64,000 nucleotides of DNA from Kitasatospora kifunensis (lineage in GTDB: Bacteria; Actinomycetota; Actinomycetes; Streptomycetales; Streptomycetaceae). Both the position numbers and the translations under genes were made by a program. How positions within the stretch are numbered: the first letter of the stretch is position 1; each line of letters starts with the position of its first letter. Below, piece by piece: positions 8,202 to 16,090 of the stretch. The notes beneath the pieces are model-generated. The model was not told the origin of the DNA. It made no database searches and saw only the letters and a program-made list of their open reading frames with translations. The DNA is taken from NCBI RefSeq assembly GCF_014203855.1, contig NZ_JACHJV010000001.1, forward strand, positions 248,001-312,000. The letters are read 5' to 3'.

Positions 8202-8465
8202 TCAGCTGGCGAGCTGCCAGTGGGTGACGGTGATGTCCTCCAGCGGAATGCCGAGCTCCTGGTAGATCCGCTGGTGCATCGCGCCGAACCAGGCGCCCTT
8301 GCGGTCGTCGAAGAACGCCCGGTCGTACCAGGCGACCCCCAGGATGACCTTGCCGCCGCCGCCCGGGTTGCCGGGCTCGGCCTCCCAGTAGGTGCACTGC
8401 CAGTCCCAGAGCATCAGCTCCTCGGGACGGTTGCGCAAGCGCTCGTCGGACTCGAGGTGATTCAT
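8202..8465 (-). CDS. hypothetical protein, 87 residues
   Basis: A soluble, aromatic-rich protein with the stretch LMLWDWQCTYWEAEPG and a Gly-rich turn. No family is recognised. The ATG at 8465 is embedded in a 7-bp hairpin (ATCGGCC/GGCCGAT), and no clear Shine-Dalgarno is seen, so expression may be leaderless or structure-controlled. An in-frame ATG further upstream overlaps the divergent CutA gene and is less likely. Coding character (GC3 bias) supports a real gene. Confidence 0.55.
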   Translation of the reverse strand: MNHLESDERLRNRPEELMLWDWQCTYWEAEPGNPGGGGKVILGVAWYDRAFFDDRKGAWFGAMHQRIYQELGIPLEDITVTHWQLAS

Positions 8466-8540
8466 CGGCCTTCGGCCGATCCGGTGGCACCTCGTACGTT
8501 TCCCCGCAGCAGCCAGGCGGTGCCGAGTAGCGTCGCTGGC

Positions 8541-8870
8541 ATGGCTGACTACTTGATCGTGATCACCACTGTGGACAGCGAGGCTGCTGGTGCCAAGCTG
8601 TCCCGGTCCGCTGTCGAAGCCGGTCTGGCTGCCTCGGGGCAGGTCAGCGGGCCGATCGCCACGACCTACCGGCACCTTGGCGAAGTGTGCGAGGGCACCG
8701 AGTGGCAGGTGGCCTTCCGGACGACAGAGGATCGGATGGCCGAGCTGGAGGACCACGTCACCACCGGGCATCCGTACGACAGCCCGGAGGTGATCGCGGT
8801 GCCGATCCTGTCTGGGCCGCCGCCGTATCTGGAGTGGATCACCCGGGCGACGCGGCCCGCCGAGGGCTAG
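8541..8870 (+). CDS. cutA: CutA1-like divalent-cation tolerance protein
   Basis: 109 residues. The pattern LIVITTVDSEAAGAKLSRSAVEAGLAASGQ at the N-terminus, the middle YRHLGE and EWQVAFRTT, and the C-terminal HPYDSPEVIAVPI...YLEWI match the small trimeric CutA1 fold. The usual Cys of the AAC motif is replaced (AASGQV). No good ribosome binding site precedes the ATG. Its stop overlaps the end of the convergent XRE gene by 4 bp. CutA is tied to metal tolerance in E. coli, but its role in actinobacteria is open. Confidence 0.75.
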   Translation: MADYLIVITTVDSEAAGAKLSRSAVEAGLAASGQVSGPIATTYRHLGEVCEGTEWQVAFRTTEDRMAELEDHVTTGHPYDSPEVIAVPILSGPPPYLEWITRATRPAEG

Positions 8871-10123
8871 GAGGCCTCGCCGCGTTCGAGGAGTTCGGCG
8901 ACCGGCGTGAGCTGGCGGTGCGGCTGGAGCCGGTGGAGGAGGATGCGCGAGCGTCCGGCTGGACGGGTCGAGGCGAGTCCTTGGGACAGGTCGAGGATCC
9001 TGCCGGTGATGACGGCGGAGTGCTCGACCTCTCCGGCGTCCAGGTAGGCGGAGGCCAGCCAGGACAGGTACAGCGCCTTGTCGCGGGCCCGGGTGTCGTC
9101 GTAGCGGGACAGCGCGGACTCCAGCGCGGGGATCGCCCGCAGCGGTCGGTGGAGCTCGGCCCAGCACCGCCCGGTCATGATGGAGATCTCGTCCAGGTCG
9201 ACCCAGTACACCCAGTCCGGCTCGGGTCGGTCGCTCTCCTGGCGGATGGCCTCCTCGGCGGCGGCGAGCGCGCGATCAGCGGCGTTGGCATTGCCGCTGG
9301 TTGCATGCTGCCAGGCCAAGCGGTCCCACAGCAGGGCCCGCACCGCCGGGGAGGCGTCGCGGCCGGCAGTCTCGCAGCCCGCGATGGCGAACTCGACACC
9401 GGAGCCGCCTCCGATGGCCCACTCCAGGTAGGCGAGGAAGGCGTACGAGTTTCCTGCCAACGAGCTGTCCTGGGCTGCCTCCGCCGCAGCCATCGCGGTG
9501 AGGTAGTGCGAGCGGGCCTCGCCATGGCGGCCGGCGTCGAACGCGGCCCACCCGGCGAGCTGGGCCTGCTCGGCGATGACGGCCCGCAGGCCGAGCCCGG
9601 TGTTCTCGGTGTAGGCGCCCTCGTTGGCCAGGCGGACCGTGTTGTCCAGTTCCTGGCAGTACATCGCGTAGGTGTCCCCACCGCCCACGAAGTCGTCCAG
9701 GCGCCGCAGCCGCGCGGTACGCGCGCGCAACTGCCGGGGCACGTCCGCGCCCAGCCTCCTTCCGGAGTCGAGATAGTTGATCGCAGGTATCACCGCGATC
9801 CCGGCTCCCGCTGTCATGAACTCACGTCGCTTCACGTCCGGCTCCTTCGCTGCCTGCTTCTTGTGCCGCCTGATCCGTCGGGCCGCGACGACCGCCCGGT
9901 GCAGTTCCTCCACCGGCACGTCGAACTCGTCGGCGAGAAGCTGCCGGGACACCGGGTCGGGCAGGGCCTTCTCGGTCTCCCAGCGGGAGATCATCCCCTG
10001 CTCCACCGGGTAGTTCCGGCGCTTCGACAGGTCACCGGCCAGTTCCTCCTGAGTGCGGCCGGTGGCCTCCCGCAGCCTCCTCAGCAGTGGGCCGATCGTC
10101 TCCACGTCATCGCGCATGGTCAT
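8867..10123 (-). CDS. XRE-family regulator with C-terminal TPR-like domain
   Basis: 418 residues from ATG 10123 (MTMRDDVETIG). The N-terminal helix-turn-helix (about 8-70) contains LRRLREATGRTQEELAGDLS, and a Glu/Lys-rich linker follows. A twin-arginine-like KRREFMTAGAG occurs internally near residue 101, a common oddity of these Streptomyces regulators and probably not an export signal. The C-terminal half is helical with TPR-like Ala/Leu/Asp repeats. It is divergent from a HATPase anti-sigma-type gene, a pair repeated many times in Streptomyces genomes and tied to development or antibiotic control. Whether it binds the 11-bp direct repeat just upstream is inference. Confidence 0.85.
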   Translation of the reverse strand: MTMRDDVETIGPLLRRLREATGRTQEELAGDLSKRRNYPVEQGMISRWETEKALPDPVSRQLLADEFDVPVEELHRAVVAARRIRRHKKQAAKEPDVKRREFMTAGAGIAVIPAINYLDSGRRLGADVPRQLRARTARLRRLDDFVGGGDTYAMYCQELDNTVRLANEGAYTENTGLGLRAVIAEQAQLAGWAAFDAGRHGEARSHYLTAMAAAEAAQDSSLAGNSYAFLAYLEWAIGGGSGVEFAIAGCETAGRDASPAVRALLWDRLAWQHATSGNANAADRALAAAEEAIRQESDRPEPDWVYWVDLDEISIMTGRCWAELHRPLRAIPALESALSRYDDTRARDKALYLSWLASAYLDAGEVEHSAVITGRILDLSQGLASTRPAGRSRILLHRLQPHRQLTPVAELLERGEAS

Positions 10124-10139
10124 CTTCGCCGCCCCTGGG

Positions 10140-10161
10140 ACGTGTGCCGAACGTGTGCGGC
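10140..10161. repeat. 2 x 11-bp direct repeat upstream of XRE gene
   Basis: ACGTGTGCCGA is followed directly by ACGTGTGCGGC, 17 bp upstream of the XRE start. It could be a binding site for the XRE regulator itself. Confidence 0.4.
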
Positions 10162-10340
10162 CATACTCGCCATATTTCTGAGCCATGTCCTGAAAACAGC
10201 CATGCCTCCAAGCCGATCCACCCAAACGAGAACGGCAGTTGACTGGTCATCCGCTCCTTCGCCGGAGCCAGCGTCCAGCGGTACGGCCCCGCACCACGGG
10301 CTGACGCCCGCTCAGGGTTCCTCACTCCCGGAGTTCGTTG

Positions 10341-10877
10341 ATGCCCAACACCCCGTCCCCCAAGCCCCCGCACGACCTCGACGTCGACCACGACGAGCGC
10401 GACGCCAGCTGGAAGGTGCTGGCCGATCTCGCCGAGGTCGGCCCGACCCGCCGCCTGGCGGTCGGCCTGGTCCGCGAGTGGGTGCCCGACGTGCCCGACG
10501 AGGCCACTGAGTCGGTCCGCCGAGTGGTCGGCGAGCTGGTCACCAACGCGATCCAGCACGGCGGCGGCAACATCACCGTGCATATGTGGATCACGCCTGG
10601 CCACAACGTGGCGATCGTCGTCTGCGACGGATCGCCCGCCCTGCCGACCCCGCGCGAACCGTACGACGATGGCACCCGCGGCCGGGGACTGGCAGTGGTG
10701 CAGGCCGAGACGCTGTCCCTCACCTGGAGTCCCGAGAAAGGAGGCAAGACCGTCCGTGCCACCATCGCGCTCCCCTCCAGCCGGAGCGACCAACCCCACA
10801 CCAGGTTGCTGTCCCCGCCGCGTGCCCCGCACAGCCGGTTACACCCGCCCACCCTGGTCAGCGCCTGCGCGCACTGA
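10341..10877 (+). CDS. HATPase (RsbW/SpoIIAB-like) ATP-binding protein
   Basis: 178 residues. The N-box RRVVGELVTNAIQHGGG, the G1-like VCDGSPALP and the G2-like GRGLAVVQAE mark a stand-alone GHKL ATPase of the anti-sigma-factor type. ATG 10341 has GGAG 7 bp upstream. A Pro/Ser/Arg-rich tail (last 35 residues) has no domain. Divergent from the XRE regulator, it is the usual partner in this pair. The target sigma factor or regulator is unknown. Confidence 0.8.
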   Translation: MPNTPSPKPPHDLDVDHDERDASWKVLADLAEVGPTRRLAVGLVREWVPDVPDEATESVRRVVGELVTNAIQHGGGNITVHMWITPGHNVAIVVCDGSPALPTPREPYDDGTRGRGLAVVQAETLSLTWSPEKGGKTVRATIALPSSRSDQPHTRLLSPPRAPHSRLHPPTLVSACAH

Positions 10878-10913
10878 CCAGGGCCCCGTATCTCCTCACG
10901 CCGAGAGGACGAC

Positions 10914-11033
10914 ATGACCATCACCCAGCACCACACCGCGCCCCCGGACCGGCTCCACGGCCGTCCCGCCGTCCGCAGTCGAATGCCCTCCATCCGCCGC
11001 ACCATCCGCATCGGCGCCCGCGCCTCGGCCTGA
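10914..11033 (+). CDS. 39-residue basic peptide ORF
   Basis: ATG with GAGAGGA at a good distance (3-8 bp) opens a 39-codon frame that starts MTITQHHTAPP and ends RRTIRIGARASA. It is Arg-rich and has no hydrophobic span. It follows the HATPase gene by 36 bp in the same direction, where small partner genes often occur in XRE/HATPase modules, but it does not look like DUF397. A large inverted repeat follows immediately. Function unknown. Confidence 0.4.
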   Translation: MTITQHHTAPPDRLHGRPAVRSRMPSIRRTIRIGARASA

Positions 11034-11040
11034 CCCACCG

Positions 11041-11091
11041 CGCGTCAGGCAACGTTCGCCCCATCGCGACGCCCAAAGGTTGCCTGACGCG
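11041..11091. terminator. 13-bp perfect inverted repeat, 25-nt loop
   Basis: CGCGTCAGGCAAC (11041-11053) and GTTGCCTGACGCG (11079-11091) are exact complements. It lies between the small peptide ORF and the barstar-like gene, 18 bp before the GTG of the latter. It could be a terminator, an operator or a leader stem. Confidence 0.5.
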
Positions 11092-11108
11092 GCACTAGGC
11101 TCGACTCC

Positions 11109-11495
11109 GTGACGACGACCTATCTGCTGGACGGGACCCGGATCCGCACGCTCGAAGACTTCTGGTCGGAGATCGGTGCGGCCGTCAACGGGCCCGGCGG
11201 CTACTTCGGGCGGAACCTCGACGCGTTCGCGGACTGCCTCTCCGGGGGGTTCGGCACCCCCGATGACGGTGACTTCCGCTTCGAGTGGCGTGACCACCAG
11301 GCCTCCCGGCGCGCCCTGGGGTACGTGGAGACGGCTCGCCAGCTCGAATTGCGCCTGGCCCGCTGTCACCCCTCGAACCGCCCGCAGGTCGCCGAAGAAC
11401 TGCGGGCCGCCAGGGCCGGGCAGGGCCCGACCGTCTTCGACTGGCTGGTCCAGATCTTCGAGGAACGCGCGCCCGGCTCCCTCCAACTGCACTGA
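11109..11495 (+). CDS. barstar-family protein
   Basis: 128 residues from a GTG. The order LDGTRI...FWSEIGAAVN...YFGRNLDAFADCLSGGF is the barstar (RNase-inhibitor) fold signature, with the Tyr-Phe-Gly-x-Asn-Leu-Asp-Ala core. The protein is longer than classical barstar (about 90 residues) owing to the C-terminal half. No barnase-like gene lies beside it, so it is an orphan immunity-type protein. It is convergent with galU. Confidence 0.75.
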   Translation: MTTTYLLDGTRIRTLEDFWSEIGAAVNGPGGYFGRNLDAFADCLSGGFGTPDDGDFRFEWRDHQASRRALGYVETARQLELRLARCHPSNRPQVAEELRAARAGQGPTVFDWLVQIFEERAPGSLQLH

Positions 11496-11547
11496 CCTGC
11501 GGGCGTGGCGTATCGGGCCGCCGCACCGGGCGGCCCGATGCGGTGCC

Positions 11548-12441
11548 CTACTCGGCAGGCGCCGCGGGGATCAGCTTGCGCAGTGCGGGTCCGTACTCCG
11601 GGTGCGCGAGTCCGAAGGCGAGCTGGGCGCTGATGTAGGCGAGCGGGTTGCCGGTGTCGTACCAGGTCCCGTCGATCACCTGGCCGTAGACCGCCCGGCC
11701 GGCCGCGTAGCGGTTGATGGCGTCGGTGAGGTAGATCTCGCCGGCGGGGCTCTCGTGCCAACGCCGGGTCGCCTCGCGCAGTTCGTCGACGATGCCGGGG
11801 GTGATGACGTATCCGCCGATCGCGGCGTAGTTGGACGGCGCCTCGTCCGGCTTCGGCTTCTCGACCAGGCCGGTGATGCGCAGCGAGCCCTCGCCGAGGT
11901 CCTCCTTGACGACGGGCACACCGTAGCGGTGGGAGTCGGCGGGGTCCATCGGCATCAGGGCCAGGACGGGCGCGTTCGTCTTCTCGTAGGCCGTGATGAG
12001 CTGTTGGGCGCGCGGGATGTGGGACACGAAGACATCGTCGGGCCAGATGACCAAGGCAGCCTCGTCCAGGTGGCGGTAGGCGTTGAGGACCGGGGTGCCG
12101 TTGCCGTACGGGCCGTGCTGGTCCAGGTAGGTGATGTGACCGAGCCTGGACAGCTCGCCGATCTCGCGCACCGCGTCGGCGTGCCCGTCCTTGCCGTCCG
12201 CCCGGAGCTGGGCGACGAGGGCGGGGTTGGGCCGGAAGTGCTCCTGGATCATGCTCTTGCCACCGGAGATGACGATGGTGATGTCGGTGATCCCGGACTC
12301 GATGACCTCGCGCACGGTGTGCTCGATCACCGGCCGGTCACCGACGATCAGCATCTCCTTGGGGACGGCCTTGGTGGCGGGCAGCAGCCGGGAGCCAAGG
12401 CCGGCGGCGGGGATGATGGCGCGTCGAATGGTGCTGGACAT
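11548..12441 (-). CDS. galU: UTP--glucose-1-phosphate uridylyltransferase
   Basis: 297 residues from ATG 12441, which matches known GalU N-termini; an in-frame ATG 51 bp upstream would add an atypical extension. The nucleotide-binding motif AAGLGSRLLPATKAVPKEML, the KPKPDEAPSNYAAIGGYV region and the LEKP-type VEKPKP are all present. It makes UDP-glucose from UTP and glucose-1-phosphate for polysaccharide and glycosylation pathways. It stands alone between the convergent barstar gene and a strong terminator-operator region. Confidence 0.93.
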   Translation of the reverse strand: MSSTIRRAIIPAAGLGSRLLPATKAVPKEMLIVGDRPVIEHTVREVIESGITDITIVISGGKSMIQEHFRPNPALVAQLRADGKDGHADAVREIGELSRLGHITYLDQHGPYGNGTPVLNAYRHLDEAALVIWPDDVFVSHIPRAQQLITAYEKTNAPVLALMPMDPADSHRYGVPVVKEDLGEGSLRITGLVEKPKPDEAPSNYAAIGGYVITPGIVDELREATRRWHESPAGEIYLTDAINRYAAGRAVYGQVIDGTWYDTGNPLAYISAQLAFGLAHPEYGPALRKLIPAAPAE

Positions 12442-12508
12442 GGGTTGCTCGCTTTCGCTCTCGCTCCGCTGGTGCCGGGCCCAGCGTGGCATGGCAACGT
12501 TAAGCGTC

Positions 12509-12531
12509 CAATGACTGATGGTTGGTCATTG
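12509..12531. promoter_or_regulatory. 7-bp inverted repeat upstream of galU
   Basis: CAATGAC and GTCATTG are separated by 9 bp in a locally AT-rich stretch about 70 bp upstream of the galU start, in a position for an operator or activator site. Confidence 0.4.
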
Positions 12532-12570
12532 ACTGTCTATTCACTGGGAGTTGGGCACTGGTGACGTCAA

Positions 12571-12611
12571 GCCGCCGCCCCCGGCCCGATGATCGGGCCG
12601 GGGGCGGCGGC
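12571..12611 (-). terminator. very strong 20-bp hairpin after DUF4360 gene
   Basis: GCCGCCGCCCCCGGCCCGAT (12571-12590) is exactly complementary to the arm at 12592-12611, with one base between. It lies 26 bp beyond the DUF4360 stop and also insulates galU. Confidence 0.85.
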
Positions 12612-12636
12612 CCCACTACTCGGCGGCGGCCGATCC

Positions 12637-13287
12637 TCAGCTGACGCACTGCTCCCAGTCGAGGTGGTAGATGGTGGTGAGGCTGCCGTCAGTCGAGTCC
12701 ATGGTCATGAAGCTGGTCGCGGTCGGATCCGACGGGCTGGCACTCACGTGCAGTTGGGTGTTGATGTTGAGGTCCCGGGTTGCACCGCAGGGCGCCCAGA
12801 CGAGCGAGGCGATACCGGTGGTGTCGGTGGCCTGCCAGTTGTCGTCCATCGGGCCTGCGAAGTCGTGGGAGGCGGTGGCGGTCTGCGGCTGCCCCTGGAA
12901 GTAGTAGTTCGCCTTCTCCTCGGAGCTGGCGCCGCTGGCGAGGTAGGCGTAGCCGCGGTAGTCCGCCTCGGCGATGGCGTAGGTGAAGCCCTGCGGGGCG
13001 TTCACCTGCACGGTGAGCTGACAGTTCTTCCGAAAATCGGTGGGGCCCGCACCGGACCCGACCTGGGCGAGGTAGTTGCTGTAGGTCACGGTGAAGGCCG
13101 TGTCGTCGGGCGAGGTGGCGACCGCGGCGGTCCCGGCCGGGCAGCCGGAGCCGTTGAGAGTGACGAGGCCGACGGTGAAGCCGGGCGGTGTGACGTCAGT
13201 GGGCTGGGCGTGCGCGGAGGTGCCGCACAGCAGTGACGTGGCGAGCAGCGTGACGGTCGCGCCGCCCGTCGCCAGTGCACGAAGCAT
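12637..13287 (-). CDS. secreted DUF4360-type protein
   Basis: 216 residues. A signal peptide (MLRALATGGATVTLLATSLL, then CGTSAHA before Gln) is followed by a beta-rich domain with TVTYSNYLAQVG, NCQLTVQVNAPQGF and a final disulfide-type Cys. This order fits DUF4360, a family of small secreted actinobacterial and fungal proteins of unknown role. Start at 13287 chosen for the signal peptide and an AGGGAA site; the longer frame adds an unlikely extension. Stand-alone with a strong terminator. Confidence 0.78.
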   Translation of the reverse strand: MLRALATGGATVTLLATSLLCGTSAHAQPTDVTPPGFTVGLVTLNGSGCPAGTAAVATSPDDTAFTVTYSNYLAQVGSGAGPTDFRKNCQLTVQVNAPQGFTYAIAEADYRGYAYLASGASSEEKANYYFQGQPQTATASHDFAGPMDDNWQATDTTGIASLVWAPCGATRDLNINTQLHVSASPSDPTATSFMTMDSTDGSLTTIYHLDWEQCVS

Positions 13288-13436
13288 GGGGCAGTTCCCT
13301 TCGGTCGAACCCGTGGCGAGGACTGCCGGGAACATTACGTGGCCATGCCAAGAATCACCATGGGCGGGACGACCGAATGTCATCGAATGAACACGATGGG
13401 CTACTTCTGGCCATCCGCCCCTTGGCCTTCAGACCC

Positions 13437-13463
13437 TGGACCGGTGCCGGTGGCACCGGTCCA
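13437..13463 (-). terminator. perfect 12-bp hairpin after methyltransferase
   Basis: TGGACCGGTGCC and GGCACCGGTCCA around a GGT loop, 7 bp beyond the DUF574 gene stop. Confidence 0.8.
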
Positions 13464-13469
13464 GCGGCG

Positions 13470-14318
13470 CTACGGCTTGCGCGCCAGGCCCGCGTAGGCC
13501 ATCACCTCGTGGTCGGCCAGCCGCGGACCGTCGTCCAGGTCCGGGTGCCAGCGGTTGATCAGCACCACGCCGGGCTCGTCCAGCTCCAGGCCGGTGAAGA
13601 ACCGCTCCACCCCCGCGCGGGTGCGCAGGTGGTTCTCGATGCCCGCCTCCCGGTAGCGCCGGGAGGCCACCTCGGCCTGCTCGGGTGCGGAGTCGGCGGT
13701 GCCGGCGGTCAGCGCGAGGAAACTGCCGGCGGGCAACGCGTCCAACAGCCGTGCGACGAGAGGGTGGACGGTCTCGTCGGACAGGAAGTGCACGATGTTG
13801 ATCAGAGTCAGGGCCAGCGGCCGGCCCAGGTCCAGGGTGCCGCGCAGCGCCGGGTCGGCGAGCAGCTTCTCGGGATCGCGCAGGTCGCAGTCGATGTACG
13901 CGGTGCGGCCCTCGGGCGTGCTGGTGAGCAGGGCGCGCGCGTGGGCGAGCACGATCGGGTCGTTGTCCACGTACACGACCCTGGAGGCCGGGTCGATGCC
14001 CTGGGCGACCTCGTGCAGGTTGGGCGCAGTGGGGATTCCGGTGCCGACGTCCAGGAACTGCCGGATGCCGTGCACCTCTGCCAGGCGGCGGGTCATGCGC
14101 TGCATGACGGCGCGGGCCGCGCAGGCGGAGGCGCGCGAGCCGGGCCACTCCTCGACGATCTTGTCGCCGGCCGCACGGTCGGCGGCGAAGTTGGTCTTCC
14201 CACCCAGCATGTAGTCATAGACCCGGGCCGGGTGTGCCCGATCGGTCTGCAGGTCAGCCGCAGGTATCCGATCCTGCTGGGTCGGCCGCATCCAGGCGGC
14301 GGCCTCGAACTTCTCCAC
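13470..14318 (-). CDS. SAM-dependent methyltransferase, DUF574 family
   Basis: 282 residues. GTG at 14318 with GGAGG 7 bp upstream. The N-terminal ARVYDYMLGGKTNFAADR block and the SAM-binding FLDVGTGIPTAPNLHEVAQ are hallmarks of the DUF574 (SAV2177-like) methyltransferases abundant in Streptomyces. The acidic YVDNDPIVLAHA motif binds the SAM ribose. Substrates of this family are mostly unknown. Monocistronic, between a hairpin terminator and a small palindrome in its promoter region. Confidence 0.88.
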   Translation of the reverse strand: MEKFEAAAWMRPTQQDRIPAADLQTDRAHPARVYDYMLGGKTNFAADRAAGDKIVEEWPGSRASACAARAVMQRMTRRLAEVHGIRQFLDVGTGIPTAPNLHEVAQGIDPASRVVYVDNDPIVLAHARALLTSTPEGRTAYIDCDLRDPEKLLADPALRGTLDLGRPLALTLINIVHFLSDETVHPLVARLLDALPAGSFLALTAGTADSAPEQAEVASRRYREAGIENHLRTRAGVERFFTGLELDEPGVVLINRWHPDLDDGPRLADHEVMAYAGLARKP

Positions 14319-14334
14319 CCGTCAACCTCCACGC

Positions 14335-14352
14335 TAGTTGTAGAGCCAACTA
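14335..14352. promoter_or_regulatory. small palindrome upstream of DUF574 gene
   Basis: TAGTTG and CAACTA face each other across 6 bp, 17 bp upstream of the methyltransferase start, in the expected promoter area. Confidence 0.35.
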
Positions 14353-14557
14353 CACCACAGCGGATGATAGGGCGTCAGTCCGGATCCCGCTCCCCCAGGG
14401 CTCGGTTCAAGCGGTGTCCCAGCGGGCCCTGCCAGCGGTGCCTCCTCAAGCTGCATGGCAGGAAGCTGGCCCCCACGACCGGTCGCTCGGTCGGACACCC
14501 GGTGACATCGTCGCTGTCAGCCCGCTTCCGACTGGAACCAGCGCTCTGGGAGAACCC

Positions 14558-14656
14558 TTGACGATGGAGCAGGTCGGAGCGAGCAGCCGCTTCCAGGCCG
14601 GCGTCCTGGCCGGCGAACTGGGCCTGACCGACCCGCCCCAGGACAGCACGGCGTAG
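14558..14656 (+). pseudogene. remnant of a LuxR-type regulator C-terminus
   Basis: The frame ending at 14656 reads EQVGASSRFQAGVLAGELGL, which closely matches the end of LuxR/NarL-type DNA-binding domains; the regulator at 56003-56998 ends LMEKLNAGTRFQAGVRAEQL. Upstream no intact helix-turn-helix can be read in any single frame, and the region between the DUF574 promoter and here has no start with a ribosome binding site. I take it as a decayed regulator tail; a short chance match is the alternative. Confidence 0.45.
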
Positions 14657-14682
14657 GACGGCACCGCCGGGCCCAGCTCGAA

Positions 14683-15276
14683 TCACCGCTCGAAGAGCCT
14701 CAGCGGCACCGGTCCGCGGTGGAGGATGTGCGGCACGTCGCCCCACGGGAGCGCCGGCTCGTCGGGGCCCAGCGTGCGAAGCCGTGCCAGTGCGCGGTCG
14801 GTCACCTGGGACACCGCGCGCAGGGTCGCGGTGGTCAGCGGGAGGTAGTCGTCCTCGTCGCCCGGGTCCGCGCTGCGCTCGCCTCGCGTCAGCCGCATGA
14901 GCCGGACACAGCACCGCCGCGGGTCCAGCCGCGAGGCGTCCAGCGTCCACATCGGGAACTCCGGCACCGACCGCCCGGCGCTTCGCATCGCGTCGAAGAG
15001 CATCGAGGAGCCGACCGGTGAGAAGAAGACGACGTCCGTCCACGTGCAGTCCAGCGGGATCACCCGCTCGCGCAGACGGTGCTCGCGGCCCGCGTACTTG
15101 GCGCGATGACGTGCGTACAGGTCGGGGTAGCGCTCCTGGAGGGCTGCGAGTGGCAGCAGTTCGTCACCGCGGGGATCCGCGATCGCGGTATGGAAGAGCG
15201 TTCCCCGAGCGCGTGGCACGGCGGGGCGGTCGGGCATCGAGTGGGTGGATATCGGGGAGGTGGATTCTGAGGGCAT
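14683..15276 (-). CDS. hypothetical protein, about 197 residues
   Basis: A soluble protein containing FHTAIADPRGDELLPLAAL, an RHRAKYAGREHRLRERVIP segment and an aromatic/acidic middle (WTDVVFFSPVGSS). No family is recognised. The ATG at 15276 lies one base after a U-tract hairpin and has no Shine-Dalgarno; an ATG at 15237 is the alternative start. Good coding bias, convergent with the LuxR remnant. No function can be given. Confidence 0.6.
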   Translation of the reverse strand: MPSESTSPISTHSMPDRPAVPRARGTLFHTAIADPRGDELLPLAALQERYPDLYARHRAKYAGREHRLRERVIPLDCTWTDVVFFSPVGSSMLFDAMRSAGRSVPEFPMWTLDASRLDPRRCCVRLMRLTRGERSADPGDEDDYLPLTTATLRAVSQVTDRALARLRTLGPDEPALPWGDVPHILHRGPVPLRLFER

Positions 15277-15277
15277 G

Positions 15278-15312
15278 AAAAAAGCGTCGCGCCACCTTCG
15301 GGTGACGGACGC
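15278..15312 (-). terminator. intrinsic terminator or attenuator before hypothetical gene
   Basis: On the minus strand GCGTC (15312-15308) and GACGC (15288-15284) enclose CACC/GGTG with a CGAA loop, followed by six T residues (15283-15278). The U-tract ends one base before the ATG of the hypothetical gene. No other minus-strand gene ends nearby, so it looks like an attenuator of that gene. Confidence 0.6.
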
Positions 15313-15427
15313 GTCGTTATTATTCTATCAACCTTCGCTTGCAGATGCCAACCGTTAAGCCTTGCTGACGGCCGGGGCGAGCGCAGCTACCTTGCCGTCC
15401 CGGGCGAGCGTGGCGACGCTGGCTGCT

Positions 15428-16090
15428 ATGACGGCAGATCAGATACCTCCGCACACGGTCGCGCCCTGCCGGCCCGAGCCCATCCCGTGGGCGGCGTACG
15501 CCGCGTTGTTCGCCGCCCTGGCCCCGACCTGCGCGGTGCTGGCCGGCACCGCGCTGAGCGCGTGGACCGGGTGGGCGAGCGAGGCCTGGCGCACCGGATG
15601 GTGGATCACGGGTGTGGCCGCGGCGGCCGGGCTGCTGGCTGCGCCGGTGCTGCTGCTGTCGGAACCGCCCCCGCGCGGCTGGGCGTTCCGCGAGCACGCC
15701 AAGGCGCTGAGCCAGGCCGTCCTGCTCTGGGCACTCGCCGCGCTCTTCGCGTTCTCCTTCAGCGCCTGGCGGCACAGCCACGAGCTCGACCAGCGTGCCA
15801 CCGCCCGCGTCACCGCCACCGTCACCGCCTGCAAGGCCGAGCCGGAGCTCGGCACCGACTGCACCTACCACTGGTCGGCCGGCGGGCGGCAGCACACCTC
15901 CCGCGACTACGCGGCCCGTACCTGGCCCGACGGCCACCAGGTGACGGTCCGGATCGACCCGGCCCGGCCCGACAGTCCCGCGGTGATCGGTGGACGCTAC
16001 TGGGCCCTGTGGATCCTCATCGGCTTGGGCGGCTTCGGCACCCTGGGCGTGCTGCCGTTCTGGCTGGCCGCCGAGCTGGAGCTGGTCTGA
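15428..16090 (+). CDS. membrane protein, DUF3592-like
   Basis: 220 residues with about four hydrophobic spans: near residues 22-42, 53-72, 92-110 and 190-212. The extracytoplasmic region between the last two (ATVTACKAEPELGTDCTY ... QVTVRIDPARPDSP) has the DUF3592 pattern with a conserved Cys pair. Start ATG 15428 chosen as family-like; the frame extends upstream without a site. Its 3' end overlaps the convergent GNAT gene by 94 bp. Role unknown. Confidence 0.65.
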   Translation: MTADQIPPHTVAPCRPEPIPWAAYAALFAALAPTCAVLAGTALSAWTGWASEAWRTGWWITGVAAAAGLLAAPVLLLSEPPPRGWAFREHAKALSQAVLLWALAALFAFSFSAWRHSHELDQRATARVTATVTACKAEPELGTDCTYHWSAGGRQHTSRDYAARTWPDGHQVTVRIDPARPDSPAVIGGRYWALWILIGLGGFGTLGVLPFWLAAELELV

